Shown here in pieces: positions 8,264-17,232 of a stretch of 64,000 nucleotides of DNA (its first letter is position 1; every line of letters starts with the position of its first letter). The DNA comes from Sphingopyxis sp. LK2115. GTDB taxonomy: Bacteria; Pseudomonadota; Alphaproteobacteria; Sphingomonadales; Sphingomonadaceae. Below the pieces are notes generated by a model. The model did not search any database and had not been told where the DNA came from. It saw only the letters and a list, made by a program, of their open reading frames with translations. A program made the position numbers and the translations under genes. Where the stretch lies: NCBI RefSeq assembly GCF_014595975.1, contig NZ_JABWGQ010000044.1, positions 163,121 through 227,120 of the forward strand, given 5' to 3'.

Positions 8264-9577
8264 ATGGCGACGATCCCTCCCCCCGAAGGCGAAGATCCGG
8301 TCATGCCGGAGGCGGCGCCCAAAGCGCAGTCGCCGCTCAGCTTTCCCGATTTCCGTTATTTCTGGCTCGCGCGTTTCACCGCGGTAATGGCGACGATCGC
8401 GATGGTCGTCGTCATCGGCTACCAGCTCTATGACACGGCGCGCAGCGATTATGGCATGTCGATCAAGGAGGCGTCGTTCCAGCTTGGGCTGCTCGGCCTG
8501 TTCCAGTTCGTCCCGCTTGCGGTGCTCACCCCTGTCGCGGGCTGGGCGGCCGATCGCTTCGAGCGGCGGCGCGTCGCCATCTTCTCGAACCTCATCGACC
8601 TCCTCATCGCCGCAACGCTCGGCTGGTTCACCTGGACCGACGGACTGACGCTCTGGCTGCTCTTTGCACTCGCCGCCCTGCACGGCGTCGCACGCGTCTT
8701 TTCGGGCCCCGCGATGAGCGCGATCGCACCGAACATCGTGCCGCCCGCGGTGCTGCCGCGCGCCATCGCGATGAGCAGCATCGCGTGGCAGTCGGCGTCG
8801 GTCATCGGCCCCGCCGCTGGCGGCCTCATCTATGCCGCGCATCCCGCCGCCGTCTATGTCTTCGCTGCCATCCTCCTCGCCGCCTCGGCCTTCACCCTCA
8901 GCCGCGTGCGGCCCGTGCAACCCCCGCCCGCCGAAGTGCGCCGCCATCCGCTGCGCGAAATGGTCGACGGTCTGCGATTCGTCTGGGTCGAACGCTTCCT
9001 TCTGGGGACGATCACGCTCGACCTGTTCGCCGTGCTGCTTGCCGGCGCGACCGCGATGTTCCCGGTCTTTGCGCGCGACATCCTGGATGCGGGACCGGAA
9101 GGAGCCGGATTGATGCGCGCCGCCGTCGCCCTTGGCTCGGTCGCGGTCGCTGTGGGTCTCGCCGTCCGCCCGATCGAGCGCAATGTCGGGGTCAAGATGC
9201 TGTGGGCGGTCGCGGTGTTCGGCGCGACGACCGTCGCCTTTGGCTTTTCGACCAGCCTCCTCCTGTCTCTTGGCCTGCTCGTCGTCATGGGCGGCGCCGA
9301 CATGTTCTCGGTCTTCGTGCGTGGCACCTTGATCCAGCTCAACACGCCCGATCATATGCGCGGCCGCGTCAGCGCCGCATCGGGCCTCGCCATATCGGCA
9401 TCGAACGAGCTCGGCGAAATGCGCGCGGGCGCGATGGCCGCGGCCCTGGGTCCGGTCGGCGCGGTGGTGATCGGCGGCGCTGGCGCGATCGGCGTGACGG
9501 CGCTATGGGCATGGATATTCCCCGAACTGCGCCGGGCGCGTACCTTTGAACCCCAATTCAAGGCAGGATCGACATGA
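8264..9577 (+). CDS. MFS transporter (MFS_3 / enterobactin-exporter type)
   Basis: A 437-residue integral membrane protein with 10-12 hydrophobic helices, beginning after a short polar N-terminus at [18 protein letters not shown]. The MFS loop 2-3 signature is visible as [12 protein letters not shown] (about residues 90-102). The overall pattern matches the EntS/MFS_3 group of exporters that move siderophores, drugs or metabolites by proton antiport; the substrate is unknown. Its stop overlaps the cysK start (ATGA at 9574-9577), so it is co-transcribed and coupled with cysK. That raises the possibility of export of cysteine or an O-acetylserine pathway product. Confidence 0.85.
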   Translation: MATIPPPEGEDPVMPEAAPKAQSPLSFPDFRYFWLARFTAVMATIAMVVVIGYQLYDTARSDYGMSIKEASFQLGLLGLFQFVPLAVLTPVAGWAADRFERRRVAIFSNLIDLLIAATLGWFTWTDGLTLWLLFALAALHGVARVFSGPAMSAIAPNIVPPAVLPRAIAMSSIAWQSASVIGPAAGGLIYAAHPAAVYVFAAILLAASAFTLSRVRPVQPPPAEVRRHPLREMVDGLRFVWVERFLLGTITLDLFAVLLAGATAMFPVFARDILDAGPEGAGLMRAAVALGSVAVAVGLAVRPIERNVGVKMLWAVAVFGATTVAFGFSTSLLLSLGLLVVMGGADMFSVFVRGTLIQLNTPDHMRGRVSAASGLAISASNELGEMRAGAMAAALGPVGAVVIGGAGAIGVTALWAWIFPELRRARTFEPQFKAGST

Positions 9578-10494
9578 AAGCCAATTCCATCCTCGATACG
9601 ATCGGCAACACGCCGCACATTCGCATGGCCAAGCTTTTCCCCGATGCCGAAGTCTGGGTGAAGTCCGAACGCAGCAATCCGGGCGGATCGATCAAGGACC
9701 GCATCGGCCTGGCGATGATCGAGGCGGCCGAGCGCGACGGCAGCCTGAAAGAGGGCGGCACGATCGTCGAGCCGACATCGGGCAACACTGGCATAGGCCT
9801 GGCGATGGCCGCGGCGGTAAAGGGCTACAGGCTCGTGCTCGTCATGCCCGAATCGATGTCGCTCGAACGCCGCCGCCTGATGCTGGCCTATGGCGCGACC
9901 TTCGACCTCACCCCGCGCGAAAAGGGAATGAAGGGCGCGATCGAGCGCGCGATCGAGCTGGTCGAGACCACCCCCGGCGCATGGATGCCGCAGCAGTTCG
10001 AAAATGAAGCGAACATCGACGTCCATGTCCGCACCACCGGACCCGAAATCCTTGCCGATTTCAAGGATACGCCGATCGACGTGCTGATCACCGGCGTCGG
10101 CACCGGCGGCCACATCACCGGCTGCGCGCAGTTCCTGAAAGCGCATTGGCCGAACCTGAAAGTCTTTGCGGTCGAACCCGAAGCCTCGCCGGTGATATCG
10201 GGCGGCCAGCCCGCACCCCACCCGATCCAGGGCATCGGCGCCGGATTCATTCCGCGCAATCTCCACACCGACCTGCTTGACGGGGTGATCAAGGTCGATG
10301 CCGCCGCGGCAAAGGACATGGCGCGCCGCGCCGCGATTGAGGAAGGGATGCTCGTCGGAATCTCGTCGGGCGCCACGCTCGCCGCGATCCGGCAAAAACT
10401 TGCCGACCTGCCGCCGGGCAGCCGCGTGCTCGGTTTCAACTACGACACCGGCGAACGCTACCTGTCGGTGCCCGACTTCCTGCCGGAAATCTGA
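9574..10494 (+). CDS. cysK: Cysteine synthase A (O-acetylserine sulfhydrylase)
   Basis: A 306-residue PLP enzyme that makes L-cysteine from O-acetylserine and sulfide in the cytoplasm. The Schiff-base Lys lies in NPGGSIKDR (about residues 36-44), the substrate loop PTSGNTG at about 67-73, and the phosphate-binding GTGGHITG in the middle. The C-terminal segment SGATLAAI contains the Ser that contacts the pyridine nitrogen. The length is normal for the family. The start ATG 9574 overlaps the MFS stop by four bases. A cell-wall hydrolase gene follows 9 bases later. Confidence 0.94.
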   Translation: MKANSILDTIGNTPHIRMAKLFPDAEVWVKSERSNPGGSIKDRIGLAMIEAAERDGSLKEGGTIVEPTSGNTGIGLAMAAAVKGYRLVLVMPESMSLERRRLMLAYGATFDLTPREKGMKGAIERAIELVETTPGAWMPQQFENEANIDVHVRTTGPEILADFKDTPIDVLITGVGTGGHITGCAQFLKAHWPNLKVFAVEPEASPVISGGQPAPHPIQGIGAGFIPRNLHTDLLDGVIKVDAAAAKDMARRAAIEEGMLVGISSGATLAAIRQKLADLPPGSRVLGFNYDTGERYLSVPDFLPEI

Positions 10495-10503
10495 CCTTTC
10501 GCC

Positions 10504-11646
10504 ATGAACGCGACAAGCGATCGGCCGGTGCCGCCACGGCGCGACTGGACGGGCTGGCTGTTCGTCCTGCTCGCGGCGCTCGCCGTCGGGGCCGTCCTCG
10601 ATGCGAGCGGCAACCGCGACACCCGCGGCCCGCGCCCGCATCCCGTCGCGCCGCCCGCCGATGTCGTGCCGCAGGTGCCGCCGATGGTCTTTGCGCCGGT
10701 GACCGAGGCCGACGCGCGCGCGCAGAATGCCGCGATTGCGCTTGTCACCAGGGGCTTCGTCGCCCCGCGTCCTTTCGTCTATGCCGGCAACGGTGACGCC
10801 CGCGCCCGCGCCCGCGACTGCCTCGCCGCCGCGATGCTCTACGAAGCGGGCGACGATGCGCGCGGGCAGCAGGCGGTGGGACAGGTCGTCATCAATCGGG
10901 CGCGCCACCCCGCCTTTCCCAAATCGATCTGCGGCGTTGTCTTTCAGGGGTCCGAACGCGCGACCGGCTGTCAGTTCACCTTCACCTGCGACGGGGCTCT
11001 CAACCGTCGCTATTCGGACGCAGCATGGCAGCGCGCGCGCGACAATGCCGATCTGATGCTGTCGGGCGGCACCTATCCGCCGGTCGGACTCGCAACCCAT
11101 TATCACACCGACTGGGTGCGCCCATATTGGAGTGACAGCCTCGAGAAGATCGCCATCGTCGATACGCACCTCTTTTTCCGTTGGCCCGGCTATTGGGGCA
11201 CGCCGGGCGCCTTTCGCGGCATGGTGTCGGGCGGCGACGGGCCAGTCGCCAAGCTCGCCGCCATTTCGTCGCTCCATGCTGCCGCGCTGGGCCTGCCCGC
11301 CGACACCGCCCCCACGGACGCCAATGCCGCCGTCGGCGCGGCACGCGTCGTGCCGGGTCTTGGCGACGCTGCGGGGCGCGACACCATCTATGTCCAGCTC
11401 GATCGCCGCGCCGCGCCCGAAAGCTTCGTCACCACCGCGCTTCGCCTCTGCGGCGACCAGCCCTATTGCAAATTCATGGGCTGGACCAATCCGGTGCTCA
11501 AACCCGACAGCGACGCGATGTCCGACACGCAGCGCGCGGCGATGAGCTTTTCCTATCTCCGCGACGACAAGGCGGGGTTTGAAAAGGCGCTGTGGAACTG
11601 CGCCGAATACAGGCGCGACGACGCGCGCCAGTGCATGAAGCGCTAG
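10504..11646 (+). CDS. Cell-wall hydrolase, SleB-type (Hydrolase_2)
   Basis: A 380-residue protein with a short cytoplasmic head, one N-terminal membrane segment (WTGWLFVLLAALAVGAVL, about residues 15-32), then a periplasmic domain. The catalytic domain starts near residue 105 with CLAAAMLYEAGDDARGQQAVGQVVINRARHPAFP. This is the hallmark of the SleB/CwlJ lytic-transglycosylase-like family, with the Glu of LYEAG as likely catalytic acid. CGVVFQG and CQFTFTCDG supply Cys pairs. The C-terminal third is less conserved and ends with DDARQCMKR. In non-sporulating bacteria such enzymes remodel peptidoglycan. It starts 9 bases after cysK, so it may share its transcript. Confidence 0.85.
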   Translation: MNATSDRPVPPRRDWTGWLFVLLAALAVGAVLDASGNRDTRGPRPHPVAPPADVVPQVPPMVFAPVTEADARAQNAAIALVTRGFVAPRPFVYAGNGDARARARDCLAAAMLYEAGDDARGQQAVGQVVINRARHPAFPKSICGVVFQGSERATGCQFTFTCDGALNRRYSDAAWQRARDNADLMLSGGTYPPVGLATHYHTDWVRPYWSDSLEKIAIVDTHLFFRWPGYWGTPGAFRGMVSGGDGPVAKLAAISSLHAAALGLPADTAPTDANAAVGAARVVPGLGDAAGRDTIYVQLDRRAAPESFVTTALRLCGDQPYCKFMGWTNPVLKPDSDAMSDTQRAAMSFSYLRDDKAGFEKALWNCAEYRRDDARQCMKR

Positions 11647-11758
11647 GGCCGAATCCCTTACCCCGTCGTCGCGGCGAAGGCCGGGATGGCCCGACAGGAA
11701 GGCAGGGCGAGCAGGCTTGGGGGCTTCCACCCGCGCGCGCCGCGCCCTATAGCGCACC

Positions 11759-12442
11759 ATGCTCCTTTCCGACCGCGTCCTTTTCCTCGACGGCGAAGCG
11801 CTCGTCATCGACAAGCCGGCCGGGCTTCCCGTCGACGCCCCGCGCGACGGCAGCCTCAGCATCGAGAACCATCTCGACTCGCTGCGCTTCGGATTCAAGC
11901 GCTGGCCGATGCCCGTTCACCGGCTCGACCGCGACACATCGGGCTGTCTGCTCCTCGCGCGCAATCCCAGGGCGCACGGCCGCTTCACCCGCGCGTTCGA
12001 GGAGCGCGCGGTCGAAAAACAATATCTCGCCATCCTTGACGGCGTGCCCGCGGACGACGGCGGCACCATCGACCTGCCGCTCGCCAAAACCTCGACCGCC
12101 GAGGCAGGATGGCGGATGGTCGTCAATCCCGCCGGAAAGCCCGCGCTCTCACATTGGCAAAAGCTTGCCGTCGTGGACGGCCGCGCGCTGCTGCGCTTCC
12201 GTCCCGAAACCGGCCGCACGCACCAACTGCGCGTCCACGCGCTTGAAGGACTTGGTTTTCCGCTCGCGGGCGACCCCGTCTATGGCAGCGGCGGTGCGAA
12301 GGACCGCACATTGCTCCACGCCGAACGACTGGTGGTAAAACGTGACGTCAAGCCGTCCATAATTGCCGAGGCGCCCTTTCCCGACGCTTTCGCCGCGCTG
12401 GGGTTCGCCGTGCCCGAAGGGGCTGCACCGACCCGTGGCTGA
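11759..12442 (+). CDS. RluA-family pseudouridine synthase
   Basis: A 227-residue protein that converts uridine to pseudouridine in rRNA or tRNA. The catalytic motif HRLDRDTSGCLLLAR (about residues 57-71) carries the essential Asp. The KQYLAIL and RTHQLRVHALEGLGFPLAGDPVYG motifs follow in the usual order. It has no S4 domain and is short, as in RluA rather than RluC/RluD, but the exact target uridine cannot be read from sequence. Its last eight bases overlap the start of arfB in another frame, tying two ribosome-directed functions together. Confidence 0.88.
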   Translation: MLLSDRVLFLDGEALVIDKPAGLPVDAPRDGSLSIENHLDSLRFGFKRWPMPVHRLDRDTSGCLLLARNPRAHGRFTRAFEERAVEKQYLAILDGVPADDGGTIDLPLAKTSTAEAGWRMVVNPAGKPALSHWQKLAVVDGRALLRFRPETGRTHQLRVHALEGLGFPLAGDPVYGSGGAKDRTLLHAERLVVKRDVKPSIIAEAPFPDAFAALGFAVPEGAAPTRG

Positions 12443-12836
12443 CATCCCGGAACATGCGATCCGCGAGAAGTTTCTCGCCGGCTCGGGGCCGGGCGGACAG
12501 AATGTCAACAAGGTCGCGACCGCGTGCCAGCTTCGCGTCGACGTCTACGCGCTCGGTCTCGCCCCCGATGCCTTCCGGCGGCTAAAGGTGCTTGCGGGCA
12601 GCAGGCTCACCAGCGACGGCGAACTCGTCATCCTCGCACGCCGCTTCCGCACGCAGGAAGCGAACCGCACCGACGCGCGCGCGCGCCTCTCGGAACTGAT
12701 CGACGCCGCGCTCGTCCGCCCCGAACGCCGCATCAAGACCAGGCCGAGCAAGGCCGCAAAAGCGCGGCGCGTCGATGGCAAGAAGGCGCGGGGCGCAATC
12801 AAGGCCGGGCGCGGCCGCGTGCGCGCGCCGGACTAG
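12435..12836 (+). CDS. arfB: Alternative ribosome-rescue peptidyl-tRNA hydrolase ArfB
   Basis: A 133-residue protein that starts at GTG 12435 inside the end of the RluA-type gene. The GGQ motif is in GSGPGGQNVNKVATA (about residues 15-29), as in release factors, ICT1 and ArfB. The C-terminal tail is very basic (RRIKTRPSKAAKARRVDGKKARG), which in ArfB enters the mRNA channel of a stalled ribosome. The small size and the lack of RF1/RF2 codon-recognition domains separate it from true release factors. Translation by coupling to the upstream gene is likely because the overlap leaves no room for separate initiation signals. Confidence 0.9.
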   Translation: MADIPEHAIREKFLAGSGPGGQNVNKVATACQLRVDVYALGLAPDAFRRLKVLAGSRLTSDGELVILARRFRTQEANRTDARARLSELIDAALVRPERRIKTRPSKAAKARRVDGKKARGAIKAGRGRVRAPD

Positions 12837-13036
12837 TCCGCTATCGCGCTTCGCCCCGAGCCTCCATCAAGCGAGCGGCTTGATTTTCCTCGGAACCGGA
12901 TGGCACTGACCTGCCGAGACCGCCCACGATCCGACCCGTTATGGGACAAGGACGCGCGCGTCTTCACCATATCGCTTCATTTCGGGGTAACCAACACGAT
13001 CATATCCTGTCCGTCAGACAGAGACAGGCGGGGGTC

Positions 13037-13366
13037 ATGGCCGTGTTGGGATACCACAGCATCGAAACCGGATCGGCGCTCAAAAGAGCACGCGGCGCCG
13101 AGCGCGCGCCGGTTCGCGGCCGCGCACGCTACCGGGAACCGGGGCTCAACCCCTTCGACGTCGAATTGTTCGATCTTTCCTCGACCGGCTTTCGCATGGT
13201 CACCTTTTTCCGGCCGCAGCTTGGCAAACATATCTGGGTAAGCCTGCCCGGCCTCCAGCCGCTCGAAGCGATCGTTCGCCGCGCCGACGGCAATGATTAT
13301 GGTTGCGAGTTCGTCTGCCCGCTCCACCCGTCGGTCGCCAGGCATCTGCAAATCAAGCTGCGTTGA
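13037..13366 (+). CDS. PilZ-domain protein
   Basis: A 109-residue protein; ATG 13037 is chosen because the in-frame sequence upstream lacks conserved features. An Arg-rich stretch (RARGAERAPVRGRARYREPG) is followed by VELFDLSSTGFRM, which fits the PilZ D/N-x-S-x-x-G strand, and ends with YGCEFVCPLHPSVARHL. PilZ domains bind cyclic di-GMP and control motility, polysaccharide or adhesion, but many sphingomonad single-domain versions are degenerate. The paired Arg of the RxxxR motif is probably in the RGRARYR region, so binding is possible but not proven. Confidence 0.7.
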   Translation: MAVLGYHSIETGSALKRARGAERAPVRGRARYREPGLNPFDVELFDLSSTGFRMVTFFRPQLGKHIWVSLPGLQPLEAIVRRADGNDYGCEFVCPLHPSVARHLQIKLR

Positions 13367-13475
13367 CGTCGAGGCGGGCGACGGCAAGACCATCGGGAGC
13401 ATGGTCGGCATCCATTCTCTCGCCATGACGGCGGCGGGGAATGAACCGCGAACACCGCAGCGACATGTCGGCGAT

Positions 13476-13901
13476 TCAACCCGCGGCCGTCTCCGACATC
13501 TGCAGAATCAGCTTCCATTCGGCCGGCGTCACGCGCCCGACCGACAGGCGCGACTGGCGGATCAGATCCATGCCGGCAAGCCGCGGCTCGGCCTTGATCG
13601 CCGCCAGCGTCACGGGATGCGCCAGCGCGCGCACGGGCGCCACGCGCACCACAACCCAGGGCGATCCTTCTTCGGCGGTCGGGTCGGGGAAGCTCTCCTC
13701 GACGATCTCCATGATCCCCACGCATTCCTTGCCGATATTGCTATGATAAAAAAGCGCTTCGTCGCCCTTTTTCATCGCCATCAGATTCAGCTTCGCGGTG
13801 TGATTGCGCACACCGTCCCAGATGCCGGTGCCATCCTGGACGAGCTGGCCCCACGCATAGGCGTCGGGTTCGGATTTCATCAGCCAATATTGTTTTGCCA
13901 T
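13476..13901 (-). CDS. EVE-domain protein
   Basis: A 141-residue protein consisting of one EVE domain (PUA-like fold, relative of human THYN1). Signature segments: YWLMKSEPDAYAWGQL at the N-terminus, WDGVRNHTAKLNLMAMKKGDEALFYHSN, and VGIMEIVEESFPDPTA. EVE domains bind modified bases in nucleic acid. In bacteria they occur alone or fused to restriction-type nucleases; this one is alone. It is convergent with the PilZ gene and divergent from the 2OG oxygenase gene. The start ATG at 13901 gives the usual MAKQYWLMKSEP opening. Confidence 0.88.
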   Translation of the reverse strand: MAKQYWLMKSEPDAYAWGQLVQDGTGIWDGVRNHTAKLNLMAMKKGDEALFYHSNIGKECVGIMEIVEESFPDPTAEEGSPWVVVRVAPVRALAHPVTLAAIKAEPRLAGMDLIRQSRLSVGRVTPAEWKLILQMSETAAG

Positions 13902-14076
13902 GCCGCTCTCTTATCAACCTGCCCGGCCGTGAAAAGAGCGCAGGATTGTTTTCCGTCATCGTCGCCCTGCCCTGGCGCGCGCAAGCTGCACTTCTGGCAT
14001 CGGGCGAAATCGGGATGCGCCGTGGGGCGACGCGGCGTCAAACCGCGTTTCGACTTCGCTCGACACAAGGGAAATC

Positions 14077-15051
14077 TTGGCTAAACAGGCGATCTCCATA
14101 CCCCTCACTACGGATGTAATGATGACCGCTGCCGTCCCCGTCATTTCCATGGCCCTTCCCGCCGACCAGTTCGCGCGCGATTTCGGGGCGTCGTTCGAGC
14201 GTTTCGGCTTTGCGATGATCACCGATCACGGCATCGACGCCGCGCTGGTCGACGAAGCCTGGGCGAAAGCCAAGGCGTTTTTCGCGCTGCCCGAAGCGGT
14301 CAAGCGCGCCTATCACATTCCCGGCGGCGGCGGCGCGCGCGGTTACACGCCGTTCGGCACCGAAATCGCCAAGGGCGCCAAAGAGGTCGATCTCAAGGAG
14401 TTCTGGCACGTCGGGCGCGACCTGCCGCCCGGCCACCCGCTCGCCGCGCAGCAGCCGAACAATGTCTGGCCAACGGAGATCGAGGGATTCCGCGCCGTTT
14501 ACGACAAGCTTTTCGCCGAGTTCGACCGTGTCGGCGGTCAGCTCCTGTCGGGAATCGCGCGCTATCTCGGCCTCGCCCCCGATTTCTTCGACGACCCGGT
14601 GAAGGACGGGAACAGCGTGATGCGCCTGCTCCACTACCCCCCTGTCGAAGCGCCCGCCAAGGGTATCCGCGCCGAAGCGCATGAGGACATCAACACCATC
14701 ACCCTGCTGTTGGGCGCCGAGGAAGCGGGGCTCGAAATACTCGACAAGGACGGCAGCTGGCTTCCCGTCTCGCCGCCGCCCGGCGCGATGGCGGTCAATG
14801 TCGGCGACATGCTCCAGCGGCTGACCAACAACCGCCTCCCCTCGACGACGCACCGCGTCCGCAACCCCGACGAAGGCCGCGCCAGCATCGCACGCTATTC
14901 GATGCCCTTCTTCCTGCATTTCCGTTCGGACTATTTGATCGAAACGCTGGACAACTGCATCGACGCCGACCACCCCAATCTTTACCCGACGCCAATCACC
15001 GCCGACGATTATCTGCAGGAACGCCTGCGCGAAATCGGGCTGAAAAAATAG
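14077..15051 (+). CDS. 2-oxoglutarate/Fe(II)-dependent oxygenase, isopenicillin-N-synthase-like
   Basis: A 309-324-residue non-heme iron oxygenase. The iron ligands are visible as His and Asp in AEAHEDINTIT (about residues 206-216) and a distal His in PSTTHRVRNP. The RASIARYS segment supplies the Arg-x-Ser pair that holds 2-oxoglutarate. The N-terminal DIOX_N domain shows GFAMITDHGID and FFALPEAVKRAYH. The family includes gibberellin, flavonoid and bacterial small-molecule hydroxylases; the substrate here is unknown. The start is uncertain: TTG 14077 follows an AAGGGA site, while ATG 14119 or 14122 gives a conventional opening. Confidence 0.85.
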   Translation: MAKQAISIPLTTDVMMTAAVPVISMALPADQFARDFGASFERFGFAMITDHGIDAALVDEAWAKAKAFFALPEAVKRAYHIPGGGGARGYTPFGTEIAKGAKEVDLKEFWHVGRDLPPGHPLAAQQPNNVWPTEIEGFRAVYDKLFAEFDRVGGQLLSGIARYLGLAPDFFDDPVKDGNSVMRLLHYPPVEAPAKGIRAEAHEDINTITLLLGAEEAGLEILDKDGSWLPVSPPPGAMAVNVGDMLQRLTNNRLPSTTHRVRNPDEGRASIARYSMPFFLHFRSDYLIETLDNCIDADHPNLYPTPITADDYLQERLREIGLKK

Positions 15052-15098
15052 GCGGCCATCCCCATCGAGCGTTGTGCGCCAAATCGGCAACGCTGCAA

Positions 15099-15180
15099 TT
15101 CCGTTCGGGTCGAGCGAAGCGAAGCAAGTCCGGAGCAGCGTAAACCGCCCTGGATTGCGTCGCTTCGCTCGCGATGACCG
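15099..15180. repeat. REP-like dispersed inverted repeat
   Basis: The intergenic stretch contains TCGAGCGAAGC at 15110-15120 and its opposite, GCTTCGCTCGCGATGAC, at 15162-15178. The GAGCGAAG core recurs near 14050, 37775, 40485 and 40535, always outside genes. I read it as a REP-type dispersed element. Confidence 0.55.
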
Positions 15181-15243
15181 CGAGGGGAGAATGAGGTGAA
15201 TGTGGGCAGCCGCCCGCTCGTCACGATCGCTTGATCAGCAAAC

Positions 15244-15273
15244 AAAAAAGGGCGCCGCGTTGCCGCAGCGCCC
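15244..15273 (-). terminator. Rho-independent terminator of rpsU
   Basis: On the minus strand a stem of about 10 bp (arms within 15250-15273, GGGCGC outermost) closes a GCAA tetraloop. It is followed by six T (A-run 15244-15249 on the + strand). It lies about 35 bases past the rpsU stop. Confidence 0.9.
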
Positions 15274-15307
15274 CTTTTTCGATCAGGATCCCGAACGGGA
15301 ACGGGCC

Positions 15308-15514
15308 TTACTTGATCCCGTCGCGCTCCATCCGCTTGCGCTCCATCTTGCGGGCGCGGCGAACAGCGGCGGCGCGCTCGCGAGCGCGCTTTTCGCTGGG
15401 CTTTTCGTAATGACGGCGCAGCTTCATTTCGCGATACACGCCCTCACGCTGCAGCTTCTTCTTGAGCGCGCGAAGGGCCTGGTCGACATTATTGTCGCGA
15501 ACGATGATCTGCAT
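15308..15514 (-). CDS. rpsU: Small-subunit ribosomal protein bS21
   Basis: A 68-residue very basic protein ([20 protein letters not shown] ... [14 protein letters not shown]), the typical alphaproteobacterial bS21. It sits on the 30S platform beside the anti-Shine-Dalgarno end of 16S rRNA and is needed for mRNA binding in species that keep it. It is a single-gene unit: a perfect terminator follows, and about 275 bases of non-coding sequence lie upstream. That upstream stretch also serves the divergent aldolase gene and shows no gene of its own. Confidence 0.96.
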   Translation of the reverse strand: MQIIVRDNNVDQALRALKKKLQREGVYREMKLRRHYEKPSEKRARERAAAVRRARKMERKRMERDGIK

Positions 15515-15789
15515 AAACCGTGTCGTCTCCTGTTCGTCAAAACAGTCCGGGCCACCGGGTCATCCGGTCCGCCGCAAACCGCCGATATTCGGGCAATAAA
15601 AAGAGCGCCGCGAAAACGCGACGTTCCGGTTGAACGCCAACTAGAGGGATTCGCCCCGAAATGCAAGCATAAAGGCGGCGAAGCGCGCTGCCCCCACGGT
15701 CGACGCCTTAACCGCACGCGGGATTGTGCGCGCCATGCGCCTTGTGGCATAGGTAGCAGGACGAAACCAATCATCCAGGGGACAGGAAC

Positions 15790-16554
15790 ATGGCGACCCA
15801 GCTCAAGCGGAACAGCAAATATAGCGAAGCCGAATGGACAGCGCGGCAGGAGCTCGCCGCATGTTACCGCATTTTCGCGATGATGGGTTGGGACGAGATG
15901 ATCTTCAACCATATCACGGTGAAGGTGCCCGACCAGGACGGCGCCTTTCTCATCAACCCCTATGGCCTGCATTTCAGCGAGGTTTGCGCTTCGAACCTTA
16001 TCAAGATCGACATCGACGGCAACAAGCTCGACGCGGATAATCCCTGGCACGTCAACAAGGCGGGCTTCGTCCAGCACAGCCTGTTCCACCGCGTCCTGCC
16101 CGATGCGCACGCGATCATCCACACCCACACCACCGCGACGATGGCGGTTTGCGGGCTCGAAGGCGGGCTGCAACCGACCAATTTCTATGCCTGCAACTTC
16201 ATCGGCCAGCTTGCCTATCACGATTTCGAGGGCGTGACGGTGCGCGAGGAAGAGGGCGAGCGGCTGGTCAGGAACCTTGGCGACAAGCGCATCCTGATGC
16301 TGCGCAACCACGGCCCGGTCGTGATGGGCAAGTCGCTTACCGACGCCTTCATCAAATATTGGGCGCTTCAGCGCGCGTGCGAAATCCAGCTCGCGACGAT
16401 GAGCATGGGCAAACCGATCCTGGTAAGCGACGACGTCATCAAGGTCCACCAGCGCGACCTCCATATGGCCGCCATCCCCGGCCAGTCGGGCAAGGCCGAG
16501 TTCGACGCCATGGTGCGCAAGGTCGACAAGATCGACACAAGCTGGCGTGACTAA
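15790..16554 (+). CDS. Class II aldolase/adducin family protein
   Basis: A 254-residue cytoplasmic protein. Zinc-binding His residues are visible in AIIHTHTTATMAV (about residues 101-113), and a further His in LRNHGPVVMG (about 175-184). NHITVKVPD near residue 40 is the N-terminal family signature. Family members include L-fuculose-phosphate aldolase and RhaD, and many sphingomonad versions have no known substrate. It is preceded by a weak purine-rich site in CAGGGGACAGGAACATG, with 28 bases between its stop and the following 2Fe-2S gene, so the two may be co-transcribed. Confidence 0.85.
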   Translation: MATQLKRNSKYSEAEWTARQELAACYRIFAMMGWDEMIFNHITVKVPDQDGAFLINPYGLHFSEVCASNLIKIDIDGNKLDADNPWHVNKAGFVQHSLFHRVLPDAHAIIHTHTTATMAVCGLEGGLQPTNFYACNFIGQLAYHDFEGVTVREEEGERLVRNLGDKRILMLRNHGPVVMGKSLTDAFIKYWALQRACEIQLATMSMGKPILVSDDVIKVHQRDLHMAAIPGQSGKAEFDAMVRKVDKIDTSWRD

Positions 16555-16581
16555 TCGGCAAAGGGCGCTAACAGAGGCGGC

Positions 16582-17121
16582 ATGACGCGATTCTCGGTCA
16601 ACGACCGCCCGGTCGAATATCGCATGGAGCCCGACACGCCGCTGCTGTGGGCGCTGCGCGATGCGTCGAACCTCACCGGCACCAAATATGGCTGCGGCAC
16701 GGGCGATTGCGGCGCCTGCACCGTCGACATCGATGGCGAAGCGATCCGCAGCTGCCTGGTCACCATTGCCGAATGCGAAGGCCGTTTCGTGACGACGATC
16801 GAAGGACTTTCGCGCGACCGCAGCCACCCCGTTCAACAGGCGTGGGTCGCCGAACAGGTGCCGCAATGCGGTTTCTGCCAGTCGGGAATGATCATGGCCG
16901 CCGCCGCGCTGCTCCGCAGGAACAACAACCCCAGCGATGCCGAGGTTGATGCAGCCATGACCAATATCTGCCGCTGCGGCACTTATCCGCGCATCCGCAG
17001 CGCGATCCGTCTCGCCGCGCGGGTGATGCGCGGCGAGGAACGTATCGCCGCCGCGCCGCCGCCGGGCATCCGCGCGGACGATGCCGCGCGCGCCGTGCCC
17101 GCGCTGCGCCCCGAAAGCTGA
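16582..17121 (+). CDS. Stand-alone (2Fe-2S) subunit of a molybdenum-hydroxylase type enzyme
   Basis: A 179-residue protein with two [2Fe-2S] centres in the order seen in small subunits of xanthine, isoquinoline and CO dehydrogenases. The plant-ferredoxin-like site is CGTGDCGACTVD (about residues 35-46) with a later Cys in IRSC; the helical second site is CGFCQSGM (about 95-102) and CRCGTYPRI (about 133-141). In the family it passes electrons from the molybdopterin subunit. No molybdopterin or FAD subunit lies beside it; the neighbours are an aldolase and an RcnB-like gene. It is about 25 residues longer than the minimal form. Confidence 0.88.
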   Translation: MTRFSVNDRPVEYRMEPDTPLLWALRDASNLTGTKYGCGTGDCGACTVDIDGEAIRSCLVTIAECEGRFVTTIEGLSRDRSHPVQQAWVAEQVPQCGFCQSGMIMAAAALLRRNNNPSDAEVDAAMTNICRCGTYPRIRSAIRLAARVMRGEERIAAAPPPGIRADDAARAVPALRPES

Positions 17122-17232
17122 ACCGCAGGCAACGGCACGGTCAGGCATCGATCATCTTGCCGCTGGTAAATATCGATTCATCATCCCGGCTGGCGTCTCC
17201 AGCGAACGGGACATGAGTTGGAGAATGGCGAG

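Noticed and set aside
9352..11898. 848-codon open frame on the - strand
   Set aside because: It is antisense to cysK, the cell-wall hydrolase and their neighbours, all of which have clear family motifs.
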